Positions 1 through 7,230 of a stretch of 64,000 bases of DNA are shown in pieces. This stretch comes from Streptomyces sp. NBC_00572 (lineage in GTDB: Bacteria; Actinomycetota; Actinomycetes; Streptomycetales; Streptomycetaceae): assembly GCF_026341815.1 (NCBI RefSeq), contig NZ_JAPENX010000001.1:744001-808000 (forward strand), given 5' to 3'. The notes under the pieces are model-generated. The model ran no database searches. It had not been told where the DNA came from and saw nothing but the letters and a program-made list of their open reading frames with translations. Positions within the stretch are counted from its first letter, which is position 1, and every line of letters begins with the position of its first letter. A program made the position numbers and the translations under genes.

Positions 1-477
1 ATCCGGGACATGGGCATCGCCGTGCTCGTCATCGAGCACGACATGCGGTTCATCTTCAACCTCTGCGACCGGGTCGCCGTGCTCGTCCAGGGGCAGAAGC
101 TGATCGAAGGCGACAGCCAGACCGTCCAGAGCGACGAGCGGGTCATCGCCGCGTACCTGGGCGAGCCCGTCGCGGACGACGCACCGGCGGAGGAAGCTCC
201 CGTGGAGGAGGCCCCCGCCAAGGACGCGCTGTCCAAGGAGGCGCCCGCCGAGGCGGCTCCGGCGAAGGACGCTCCGGCGAAGGAGGTTCCGTCCGAGGAC
301 GAGGCCGACGAGGCCTCCGAGGACGAGGCTTCCGACGACGAGGCCTCCGACGACGCGCCTTCGGACGACGCCCCGGAGGCCCCCGAGGCCTCCGACGACG
401 AGACGCCGGCTGCCGAGGAGACCTCCTCGGAGGACACCACGCAAGACCCCGGTTCGGGCAAGGAGAACGACGCATGA
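1..477 (+). CDS. livG: Branched-chain amino-acid ABC transporter ATP-binding protein, LivG-like (3' part)
   Basis: Only the C-terminal part is in the window; the frame is open from base 1. The first residues contain the end of an ABC ATPase: the segment VLVIEHDMRFIFNLCDRV includes the H-loop histidine region typical of LivG, and it ends in the usual AAYLGE motif. The ATPase would energise uptake of branched-chain amino acids or related substrates at the membrane. After that motif come about 95 residues made almost only of Ala, Glu, Asp, Pro and Ser, in short repeated units, which normal LivG proteins (about 255-290 aa) lack. The stop overlaps the livF start as ATGA, so the two are translationally coupled. 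The LivG assignment is firm; the role of the acidic tail is unknown. Confidence 0.88.
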   Translation: MRDMGIAVLVIEHDMRFIFNLCDRVAVLVQGQKLIEGDSQTVQSDERVIAAYLGEPVADDAPAEEAPVEEAPAKDALSKEAPAEAAPAKDAPAKEVPSEDEADEASEDEASDDEASDDAPSDDAPEAPEASDDETPAAEETSSEDTTQDPGSGKENDA

Positions 478-1190
478 CCGCACTGCTCGAAGTCGAGGAC
501 CTGCGCGTCGCCTACGGAAAGATCGAGGCCGTCAAGGGCATCTCCTTCTCCGTCGACGCCGGTGAGGTCGTCACCCTCATCGGCACCAACGGCGCCGGGA
601 AGACCACCACCCTGCGAACCCTCTCCGGGCTCCTCAAGCCGGTCGGCGGCCAGATCAAGTTCGAGGGCAAGTCCCTCCGCAAGATCCCCGCGCACAAGAT
701 CGTCTCGCTGGGCCTGGCCCACTCCCCCGAGGGCCGGCACATCTTCCCCCGGATGACGATCGAGGAGAACCTCCTCCTCGGCGCCTTCCTCCGGAAGGAC
801 ACCGCCGGCATCGCCAAGGACGTCCAGCGCGCCTACGACCTCTTCCCGATCCTGGGCGAGCGTCGCAAGCAGGCGGCCGGCACGCTCTCCGGCGGTGAGC
901 AGCAGATGCTCGCCATGGGCCGGGCGTTGATGTCCCAGCCGAAGCTGCTCATGCTCGACGAGCCCTCGATGGGTCTCTCGCCGATCATGATGCAGAAGAT
1001 CATGGCGACCATCGCCGAGCTGAAGGCCCAGGGCACCACGATCCTGCTCGTCGAGCAGAACGCCCAGGCCGCGCTCGCCCTCGCGGACCACGGTCACGTG
1101 ATGGAGATCGGCAAGGTCGTGCTCTCGGGCACCGGCCAGAACCTGCTCCACGACGAGTCCGTCCGCAAGGCGTACCTCGGCGAGGACTGA
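474..1190 (+). CDS. livF: Branched-chain amino-acid ABC transporter ATP-binding protein LivF
   Basis: 238 aa, the usual LivF length. The Walker A motif GTNGAGKTT lies near residue 38, the ABC signature LSGGEQQM near 140 and Walker B LLMLDEPSMGLS near 160, followed by the H-loop region LLVEQNAQAAL. The C-terminus KAYLGED is typical of LivF. It forms the second nucleotide-binding subunit of a Liv/urea-type importer with the LivG-like protein just upstream, whose stop codon it overlaps. Permease and binding-protein genes would lie to the left of the window. A strong hairpin follows at 1212-1247. LivF rather than UrtE is the simplest reading, but the substrate cannot be proven from sequence. Confidence 0.93.
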   Translation: MTALLEVEDLRVAYGKIEAVKGISFSVDAGEVVTLIGTNGAGKTTTLRTLSGLLKPVGGQIKFEGKSLRKIPAHKIVSLGLAHSPEGRHIFPRMTIEENLLLGAFLRKDTAGIAKDVQRAYDLFPILGERRKQAAGTLSGGEQQMLAMGRALMSQPKLLMLDEPSMGLSPIMMQKIMATIAELKAQGTTILLVEQNAQAALALADHGHVMEIGKVVLSGTGQNLLHDESVRKAYLGED

Positions 1191-1211
1191 CCCACCCGGT
1201 CACCCAGGACA

Positions 1212-1247
1212 GAAGGCCCGCCCCACAGTGACGTGGGGCGGGCCTTC
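1212..1247. terminator. Bidirectional intrinsic terminator between livF and pdtaR
   Basis: A perfect 15-bp inverted repeat (arms 1212-1226 and 1233-1247) with a 6-nt loop, followed by the T-rich stretch cttcttcgt. It lies between the convergent livF and response-regulator genes and could stop transcription from both sides. Confidence 0.85.
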
Positions 1248-1274
1248 TTCGTACGTGTACGGCGGCGGGCGGGG

Positions 1275-1925
1275 CTACTGGCCCTTGGCCGCCTTCTTCT
1301 CCTCGGCGTCCTCGATGACGGCCTCGGCGACCTGCTGCATCGACATGCGGCGGTCCATCGAGGTCTTCTGGATCCAGCGGAACGCGGCCGGCTCCGTCAG
1401 CCCGTACTGGGTCTGGAGGATGGACTTGGCGCGGTCCACCAGCTTGCGGGTCTCCAGGCGCTGGGAGAGGTCCGCGATCTCCAGCTCCAGGGCGCGCAGC
1501 TCGGCGAAGCGGGAGACGGCCATCTCGATGGCCGGCACGACGTCGCTCTTGCTGAACGGCTTCACCAGGTACGCCATGGCGCCGGCGTCCCGGGCCCGCT
1601 CGACGAGCTCGCGCTGCGAGAAGGCGGTGAGCATGAGAACCGGGGCGATGGACTCGCCGGCGATCTTCTCGGCGGCCGAGATGCCGTCGAGGACGGGCAT
1701 CTTCACGTCGAGGATGACGAGGTCGGGGCGGTGCTCGCGGGCGAGCTCGACGGCGGTGGCACCGTCACCGGCCTCGCCGACGACCGTGTAGCCCTCTTCC
1801 TCCAGCATCTCTTTGAGGTCGAGGCGGATGAGGGCCTCGTCCTCGGCGATGACGACGCGGGTCGTCAGCGGCGGGACGTGCGACGCGTCGGCGTCGTCGG
1901 GCTGGGGCGACTCGGGGGCGGTCAC
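1275..1925 (-). CDS. pdtaR: ANTAR-domain response regulator, PdtaR-like
   Basis: 216 aa. The N-terminal receiver domain (about residues 25-140) has the acidic pair EDE, the phospho-acceptor Asp in VILDVKMP and the conserved Lys in YLVKPF. A C-terminal ANTAR RNA-binding domain follows (about 150-205), with the signature LVDRAKSILQ and a terminal helical pair. ANTAR regulators bind paired RNA hairpins and act as antiterminators; in actinobacteria PdtaR is usually phosphorylated by the kinase PdtaS. GTG start at 1925 is preceded by GAGGAG. No partner kinase is in the window, which is usual for this orphan-like gene. It converges on livF across a strong terminator. Confidence 0.92.
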   Translation of the reverse strand: MTAPESPQPDDADASHVPPLTTRVVIAEDEALIRLDLKEMLEEEGYTVVGEAGDGATAVELAREHRPDLVILDVKMPVLDGISAAEKIAGESIAPVLMLTAFSQRELVERARDAGAMAYLVKPFSKSDVVPAIEMAVSRFAELRALELEIADLSQRLETRKLVDRAKSILQTQYGLTEPAAFRWIQKTSMDRRMSMQQVAEAVIEDAEEKKAAKGQ

Positions 1926-2035
1926 GGGGGCTCCTCGTTCAAGGCCTCTTCCAGGCGGATACAGCTCACCAAGAGCCTACCTAGCTGCGGTAAGGTGGAC
2001 GCGCAGAGGGTCAGAGAGAACCTTTGATTCTGCGG

Positions 2036-2110
2036 GCCCCGGTAGCCCAATTGGCAGCAGGCAGTGGATTCAAAACCCACACAGTGTCGGTTCGAGTCCG
2101 ACCCGGGGCA
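2036..2110 (+). tRNA. tRNA-Leu(CAA)-like, short variable loop
   Basis: The sequence folds into a tRNA. The acceptor stem is a perfect 7 bp (2036-2042 with 2103-2109), with discriminator A at 2110. The T arm is GTCGG/CCGAC around TTCGAGT. The anticodon loop TTCAAAA (2069-2075) gives CAA, a leucine anticodon, and the anticodon arm resembles that of tRNA-Leu. Oddities: the variable region is only about 5 nt, whereas leucine tRNAs normally carry a long class II arm; the D stem has only 3 clear pairs (GCC/GGC); there is an A-C mismatch closing the anticodon loop; CCA is not encoded. It may be a functional oddity or a tRNA-derived relic. Confidence 0.72.
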
Positions 2111-2219
2111 CTTTTCCTTCGATTCGAAGGCCGACGACTGGTCAGCACTCGTCACCCACACGCATGAAGCTTGATGGTCTACACCATGCTGTCGGGGCGA
2201 AGCAGCCACGATCGACCGT

Positions 2220-2995
2220 ATGTACGACATCGACACGCGCAAGCAGGCGCTGGCCCTCGTCGCCCAAGGCAGAAGCCTCAATTCAGTCAGCAAGGAGACA
2301 GGGATCTCCCGCGCCTCCCTCCGCAGTTGGCGTGAGCGCCTCGAACCTCGCACCCGGGGGTTCGCGCCCTGTGTACGGTGCCGTTCACTGCCGGGCCCAC
2401 CTGATGCAGCGGAGATGTACGCCCACCTCCTCGGGCTCTACCTCGGCGACGGATACATCAGTCAGCCCCGACAACACCGTGTGGCGAGCCTGCGGATCAC
2501 CCTCGACGACGCCTGGCCCGGCGTGCAGCAGGAGGCTCACACCTCCTTACGTGCGGTGTTTCCCGACAACGCGGTCTGCTGGGCCCCGAAGGCGGGTGCC
2601 ATGACCTCAAGGTGTACTCCAAGCACCTCGAATGCCTCTTCCCACAGCACGGGCCCGGCAAGAAGCACGAGCGTCGCATCGCCCTCCAAGCCTGGCAGCA
2701 GGAGATCGTCGACGTGCATCCGTGGCACTTCATTCGGGGACTGATCCACTCCGACGGGAGCCGGATCACGAACTGGACGACCCGGCTCATCGGCGGCGAG
2801 CGGAAGCGGTACGAGTACCCCCGCTACTTCTTCACCAACTCGTCCGCCGACATCATCGGGCTCTTCACCGACGCCCTCGACCGCGTGGGCGTCGACTGGA
2901 AGCCCACGAACCAGTCGCGCACCGCGCAGAACATCTCCGTCGCCCGCAAAGCCTCCGTCGCGCTCATGGACCTTCACGTAGGTCCCAAACACTGA
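2220..2995 (+). pseudogene. Frameshifted HTH/LAGLIDADG-like endonuclease-type protein
   Basis: Two overlapping frames make up one protein. From ATG 2220 an N-terminal helix-turn-helix (about residues 5-35: SLNSVSKETGISRASLRSW) leads into LLGLYLGDGYIS, a LAGLIDADG-type motif. Homology then continues in another frame from about 2594 to the stop at 2993, with FIRGLIHSDGSRITNW as the second LAGLIDADG-like motif and a tail ending in LMDLHVGPKH. The frames join if one G is restored to the GGG at 2594-2596. The family of roughly 240-260 aa is common in Streptomyces, often beside tRNA genes, and resembles homing endonucleases; catalytic activity is not established. The frameshift may be real or a sequencing error in a G run. 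Confidence 0.75.
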
Positions 2996-4423
2996 CTACG
3001 TCAGCGACTCCCCGATGTGGTGCACCCGCACCAGGTTCGTCGAGCCCGCGACCCCCGGCGGGGAACCGGCCGTGATGACCACGATGTCGCCGGGCCGGCA
3101 GCGGCCGATCCGCAGCAGTTCCTCGTCGACCTGGGCCACCATCGCGTCCGTCGAGTCGACGTGCGGGCCGAGGAAGGTCTCGACGCCCCAGGTGAGGTTG
3201 AGCTGGGAACGCGTCGCCGGGTCCGGGGTGAAGGCCAGGAGGGGGATCGGCGAGCGGTAGCGGGAGAGCCGCTTGACCGTGTCGCCGGACTGCGTGAAGG
3301 CGACGAGGAACTTGGCGCCGAGGAAGTCACCCATCTCAGCGGCCGCGCGGGCCACCGCGCCGCCCTGGGTACGGGGCTTGTTCCGCTCGGTCAGCGGCGG
3401 CAGGCCCTTGCCGAGGACGTCCTCCTCCGCGGCCTCGACGATGCGGCTCATGGTGCGGACGGTCTCGATCGGGTAGCGGCCGACGCTGGTCTCGCCGGAG
3501 AGCATCACGGCGTCGGTGCCGTCGATGACCGCGTTCGCCACGTCGCTCGCCTCGGCGCGCGTGGGGCGGGAGTTGTCGATCATCGAGTCGAGCATCTGGG
3601 TGGCGACGATGACCGGCTTGGCGTTCCGCTTGGCCAGCTTCACGGCGCGCTTCTGGACGATCGGTACCTGCTCCAGGGGCATCTCGACGCCCAGGTCGCC
3701 GCGGGCGACCATGATGCCGTCGAAGGCGGCGACGATCTCCTCGATGTTCTCGACGGCCTGCGGCTTCTCGATCTTGGCGATGACGGGCAGTCGGTGCCCT
3801 TCCTCGTCCATGATCCGGTGGACGTCGACGATGTCCTGGGCGCTGCGGACGAAGGAGAGGGCGATGACGTCCGCGCCGATGCGCAGCGCCCAGCGGAGGT
3901 CCTCGATGTCCTTCTCGGAGAGGGCGGGGACGGAGACGGCGACGCCGGGCAGGTTGAGGCCCTTGTTGTCGGAGACCATGCCGCCCTCGATGACCAGGGT
4001 GTTCACCCGGGGTCCGTCGACGGAGGTGACCTCCAGGGTGACGCGGCCGTCGTCGACGAGGATGCGCTCGCCGGCGGTGACGTCGGCGGCGAGGCCGGAG
4101 TAGGTCGTGCCGCAGGAGTGGCGGTCGCCCTCCGTCGGCTCGACGGTGATGGTGAACTCGTCGCCGCGTTCAAGGAGTACGGGGCCTTCACGGAAGCGGC
4201 CGAGGCGAATCTTCGGGCCTTGAAGGTCGGCGAGGACACCGACACTGCGGCCGGTCTCGTCGGAGGCCTTGCGTACGCGCTGGTAGCGCTCCTCGTGTTC
4301 GACGTACGAGCCGTGGCTGAGATTGAGGCGGGCCACGTCCATTCCGGCCTCGATCAACGCCTTGATCTGGTCGTATGTTTCGGTGGCGGGCCCAAGGGTA
4401 CAAACGATTTTCGCTCGGCGCAT
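2996..4423 (-). CDS. pyk: Pyruvate kinase
   Basis: 475 aa, full length. It converts phosphoenolpyruvate and ADP to pyruvate and ATP in the cytoplasm. Visible family features are the N-terminal RRAKIVCTLGPAT, the substrate-binding DLQGPKIR, the catalytic-lysine motif IAKIEKPQAVENI, the metal-site motif MVARGDLGVEMP and VIVATQMLDSM; the C-terminal allosteric domain is present (about 345-475). The start ATG at 4423 opens directly on the conserved N-terminus. The stop lies next to the convergent endonuclease-like pseudogene. Streptomyces usually has two pyruvate kinases; which one this is cannot be decided here. Confidence 0.97.
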   Translation of the reverse strand: MRRAKIVCTLGPATETYDQIKALIEAGMDVARLNLSHGSYVEHEERYQRVRKASDETGRSVGVLADLQGPKIRLGRFREGPVLLERGDEFTITVEPTEGDRHSCGTTYSGLAADVTAGERILVDDGRVTLEVTSVDGPRVNTLVIEGGMVSDNKGLNLPGVAVSVPALSEKDIEDLRWALRIGADVIALSFVRSAQDIVDVHRIMDEEGHRLPVIAKIEKPQAVENIEEIVAAFDGIMVARGDLGVEMPLEQVPIVQKRAVKLAKRNAKPVIVATQMLDSMIDNSRPTRAEASDVANAVIDGTDAVMLSGETSVGRYPIETVRTMSRIVEAAEEDVLGKGLPPLTERNKPRTQGGAVARAAAEMGDFLGAKFLVAFTQSGDTVKRLSRYRSPIPLLAFTPDPATRSQLNLTWGVETFLGPHVDSTDAMVAQVDEELLRIGRCRPGDIVVITAGSPPGVAGSTNLVRVHHIGESLT

Positions 4424-4476
4424 GAGTCGAGCCTAGGCCTTACCCACCAGTAGCGAGTTGGCGGGACATGACTACT

Positions 4477-4503
4477 CAACAACCTTTCCGTGAAAGGCTG
4501 TTG
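4477..4503 (-). terminator. Hairpin downstream of the SIMPL gene
   Basis: A 12-bp inverted repeat with one mismatch and a CGT loop lies about 65 nt beyond the SIMPL stop codon and about 55 nt upstream of the pyk start. It probably ends the SIMPL transcript, though it could also lie in the pyk promoter region. Confidence 0.55.
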
Positions 4504-4569
4504 ACAAGTCTTGAATCTGTGCGCCGGGGTGCTCCGATGAGCGATTTTCGCGCCGCTGCGCTGCCTGTC

Positions 4570-5253
4570 TCAGAGTGCGGGCGGTCGCATCGTGAAGCGT
4601 GCGACCACCTCCGCGGTGACCGTCTGACGCTGCGGTTCGAGGTCGAGCGGCGGGGCGTCCGCGACGCCCTCCGCCGAGTACGCCACCGCCGCCGAGCCGA
4701 AGACGGCCCGCCTCGGCCTCAGCGGGTCCGCGTCCCCCGCGTCCGACAGTTCGAGGAGTGAGTCGAGCGAGGTGCCGAGCGCCTCGGCGTACGCCCGTGC
4801 CCGTGCCACCGCCTCCGTCACCGCGAGCCGGCGCGCCTCCGCGTACGAAGGGGAGGCCGGGCGCAGGCTCCACCACGGCCCGTCGACGCTCGTCAGCTCC
4901 AGGTCGGCGAGCCGGGTCACCAGCTCCCCCAGCACGGTGAAGTCGGTCAGTTCGGCCGTGACCCGCACCCGCCCGTGGAAGGCGTGCACCCGCTCCCCCC
5001 GCCCCTTGCGGGTGAGCTCGGGGGAGATGGAGAAGCTGCCCGTCTCCAGCTTCTCCACCGCGGATCCCTGCGCCTTGACCAGGTCGAGTACCAGGGCGTT
5101 GCGCCGGGTCAGGTCGGCCAGCGTCGCCGAGCGGTCGGGTCCCCGGGCGGAGACGGCCACCCAGATCCGGGCGAGCTCCGGGTCGACCTCCAGCCGCCCC
5201 TCCCCACGGACTGTCACCTGGGGTGCTTCCGGGGTCGCGTGTTCCTGCGTCAC
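4570..5253 (-). CDS. SIMPL (DUF541) domain protein
   Basis: 227 aa from GTG 5253, which is preceded by GGAG. The protein is a single SIMPL/DUF541 domain: the N-terminal VTVRGEGRLEVDPELARIWV and the central segment on paired helices (NALVLDLVKAQGSAVEKLETG) are typical, as is AEARRLAVTEAVARARAYAEALG. The family is widespread and structurally linked to BP26-like oligomers, but its biochemical role is not defined. No signal peptide is visible, so it is probably cytoplasmic. It is transcribed divergently from the exported nucleotidase. A much longer open frame extends upstream antisense to that nucleotidase; it is rejected because homology and the ribosome site begin at 5253. Confidence 0.88.
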   Translation of the reverse strand: MTQEHATPEAPQVTVRGEGRLEVDPELARIWVAVSARGPDRSATLADLTRRNALVLDLVKAQGSAVEKLETGSFSISPELTRKGRGERVHAFHGRVRVTAELTDFTVLGELVTRLADLELTSVDGPWWSLRPASPSYAEARRLAVTEAVARARAYAEALGTSLDSLLELSDAGDADPLRPRRAVFGSAAVAYSAEGVADAPPLDLEPQRQTVTAEVVARFTMRPPAL

Positions 5254-5268
5254 GTCCTGACTCCTCCG

Positions 5269-5295
5269 TGTTCGGTAACGATCGTCCACCGAACA
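5269..5295. promoter_or_regulatory. Dyad in the SIMPL/nucleotidase divergent promoter
   Basis: The perfect 8-bp inverted repeat TGTTCGGT / ACCGAACA (5269-5276 and 5288-5295, 11-nt spacer) lies 16 nt upstream of the SIMPL start and about 120 nt upstream of the nucleotidase. It is a plausible operator; the regulator is unknown. It does not match the direct-repeat PHO box (GTTCACC units) well. Confidence 0.35.
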
Positions 5296-5412
5296 CTTTC
5301 CCACTCCGTAACCCGAAAGGTCTGTTGCCGACGTGCCGTCTGAGCCAGAATCTACGCGCGTTGTGCGCCACGGTCGGCGCCGACGGCACAGAACCACAAG
5401 GGGAGAAAACAC

Positions 5413-7212
5413 ATGCCGCTGAACCGCAGGACGTTCCTGGAGCGCTCGGCCGCCGCCGGGGCCGGAGTGGCCGTCGCCGGAGCCGTCGCCGTTCCCGCCG
5501 AGGCCCACGGCCACGGCCGCCCGCGTCCGCAGAAGCGGTACTCCTTCACCGTGATGGGCACCACCGACCTGCACGGCAACGTCTTCAACTGGGACTACTT
5601 CACGGACAAGGAGTTCGACGACAAGGCCCACAACGACGTCGGCCTCGCCAAGATCTCCACCCTGGTCGACCAGGTCCGCGAGGAGAAGGGCCGCCGCAAC
5701 ACCCTCCTCATCGACGCCGGTGACACCATCCAGGGCACCCAGCTGTCGTACTACTACGCCAAGATCGACCCGATCACCGCCCGCCGCGGCCCGGTCCACC
5801 CGATGGCCCAGGCCATGAACGCCATCGGCTACGACGCCGCCGCGCTCGGCAACCACGAGTTCAACTACGGCATCCCGGTGCTGCGCAAGTTCGAGGAGCA
5901 GTGCGACTTCCCGCTGCTCGGCGCCAACGCGCTCGACGCCAAGACCCTGCGTCCGGCCTTCGCCCCGTACAGCATGCACCGGCTGCGCACCCCGCACGGC
6001 AAGGACGTCAAGGTCGCGATACTCGGCCTGACCAACCCCGGCATCGCCATCTGGGACAAGGCGAACGTCAGCGGCAAGATGGTCTTCCCGGGTCTTGAGG
6101 AGCAGGCCGCGAAGTGGGTGCCCAGGCTGCGCTCGATGGGCGCGGACGTGGTCGTCGTCTCGGCGCACTCCGGCTCCAGCGGCACCTCCTCGTACGGTGA
6201 CCAGCTCCCCCACATCGAGAACGCCGCCGGGCTCGTCGCCGAGCAGGTGCCGGGCATCGACGCGATCCTCGTCGGCCACGCGCACACCGAGATCCCCGAG
6301 TACCGGGTGAAGAACAAGGAGACCGGCAAGGACGTCGTTCTGTCCGAGCCGCTGAAGTGGGGCCAGCGCCTCACCCTGTTCGACTTCGACCTGGTGTGGG
6401 AGAAGGGCTGCTGGAGCGTCGAGAAGGTCGCCGCGCAGGTCCTCAACTCCAACACGGTGGCGGAGGACCCGGAGATCACCGGGTTGCTCGGCGATGAGCA
6501 CAAGAAGGTCGTCGCGTACGTCAACCAGATCATCGGTACCTCCACCGCCGCCATGACCACGGCCGACGCGCCGTGGAAGGACGAGCCGATCATCGACCTG
6601 ATCAACGTGGTCCAGGCCGAGACCGTGAAGGCGGCCCTCGCGGGCGGCGCCCACGGGGCCCTGCCGGTCCTCTCGCAGGCCTCCTGCTTCTCCCGTACGG
6701 CCCGCATCCCGGCCGGGCAGGTCTCCATCAAGGACGCCGCCGGTCTGTACCCCTTCGAGAACACCCTGGAGGCCCGTCTGATGACGGGCGCCCAGCTGAA
6801 GGACTACCTGGAGTACTCGGCGAAGTACTACGTCCAGACCCCGGCGGGCGCTCCGGTCGACACCGCGAAGCTGACCAACGCGGACAACACCCCGGACTAC
6901 AACTACGACGCCGTCTCCGGGCTCACGTACGACATCGACATCGCCAAGCCGGCCGGTTCCCGGATCGTGAACCTGTTCTTCGAGGGCAAGCCGCTGGACC
7001 CGGCGGCGAAGTTCGTCCTCGCGGTCAACAACTACCGGGCGAGCGGCGGCGGCGCGTTCCCGCACGTCGCGGGCGCCCAGCAGCTGTGGGCCAACTCGGA
7101 CGAGATCCGCAACACGATCATCCAGTGGGTGCAGGCGAAGGGGACGGTCGACCCGTCCCTGTTCGCCTCGGTGGACTGGAAGCTGACCCGGGACGGCGTT
7201 CCGGTGTTCTAG
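5413..7212 (+). CDS. Secreted 5'-nucleotidase / 2',3'-cyclic phosphodiesterase family protein
   Basis: 599 aa with a Tat signal peptide: NRRTFLERSA, then a hydrophobic Ala/Val/Gly stretch and an Ala-rich cleavage region near residue 33. The mature part is a metallophosphatase domain (motifs GTTDLHGN, DAGDTIQG, GNHEFNYG and the later GHAHTE) followed by the 5_nucleotid_C domain (about 380-570; YPFENTLEARLMTG, NNYRASGGG). Such enzymes salvage phosphate and nucleosides from extracellular nucleotides. The ATG is well placed after AGGGGAGA. Only 18 nt separate its stop from the convergent monooxygenase. Exact substrate (5'-nucleotides or 2',3'-cyclic nucleotides) is not determined by sequence. Confidence 0.94.
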   Translation: MPLNRRTFLERSAAAGAGVAVAGAVAVPAEAHGHGRPRPQKRYSFTVMGTTDLHGNVFNWDYFTDKEFDDKAHNDVGLAKISTLVDQVREEKGRRNTLLIDAGDTIQGTQLSYYYAKIDPITARRGPVHPMAQAMNAIGYDAAALGNHEFNYGIPVLRKFEEQCDFPLLGANALDAKTLRPAFAPYSMHRLRTPHGKDVKVAILGLTNPGIAIWDKANVSGKMVFPGLEEQAAKWVPRLRSMGADVVVVSAHSGSSGTSSYGDQLPHIENAAGLVAEQVPGIDAILVGHAHTEIPEYRVKNKETGKDVVLSEPLKWGQRLTLFDFDLVWEKGCWSVEKVAAQVLNSNTVAEDPEITGLLGDEHKKVVAYVNQIIGTSTAAMTTADAPWKDEPIIDLINVVQAETVKAALAGGAHGALPVLSQASCFSRTARIPAGQVSIKDAAGLYPFENTLEARLMTGAQLKDYLEYSAKYYVQTPAGAPVDTAKLTNADNTPDYNYDAVSGLTYDIDIAKPAGSRIVNLFFEGKPLDPAAKFVLAVNNYRASGGGAFPHVAGAQQLWANSDEIRNTIIQWVQAKGTVDPSLFASVDWKLTRDGVPVF

Positions 7213-7230
7213 GGCCTGTCCGAGGACCCG

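Noticed and set aside
2036..2995. Integrated element or prophage using the tRNA as attachment site
   Set aside because: No integrase, no repeated tRNA 3' end and no phage genes were seen; only the endonuclease-like relic is present.
5254..7065. Upstream extension of the SIMPL gene to 7065
   Set aside because: The extension is antisense to the nucleotidase and has no homology; the ribosome site and conserved N-terminus are at GTG 5253.
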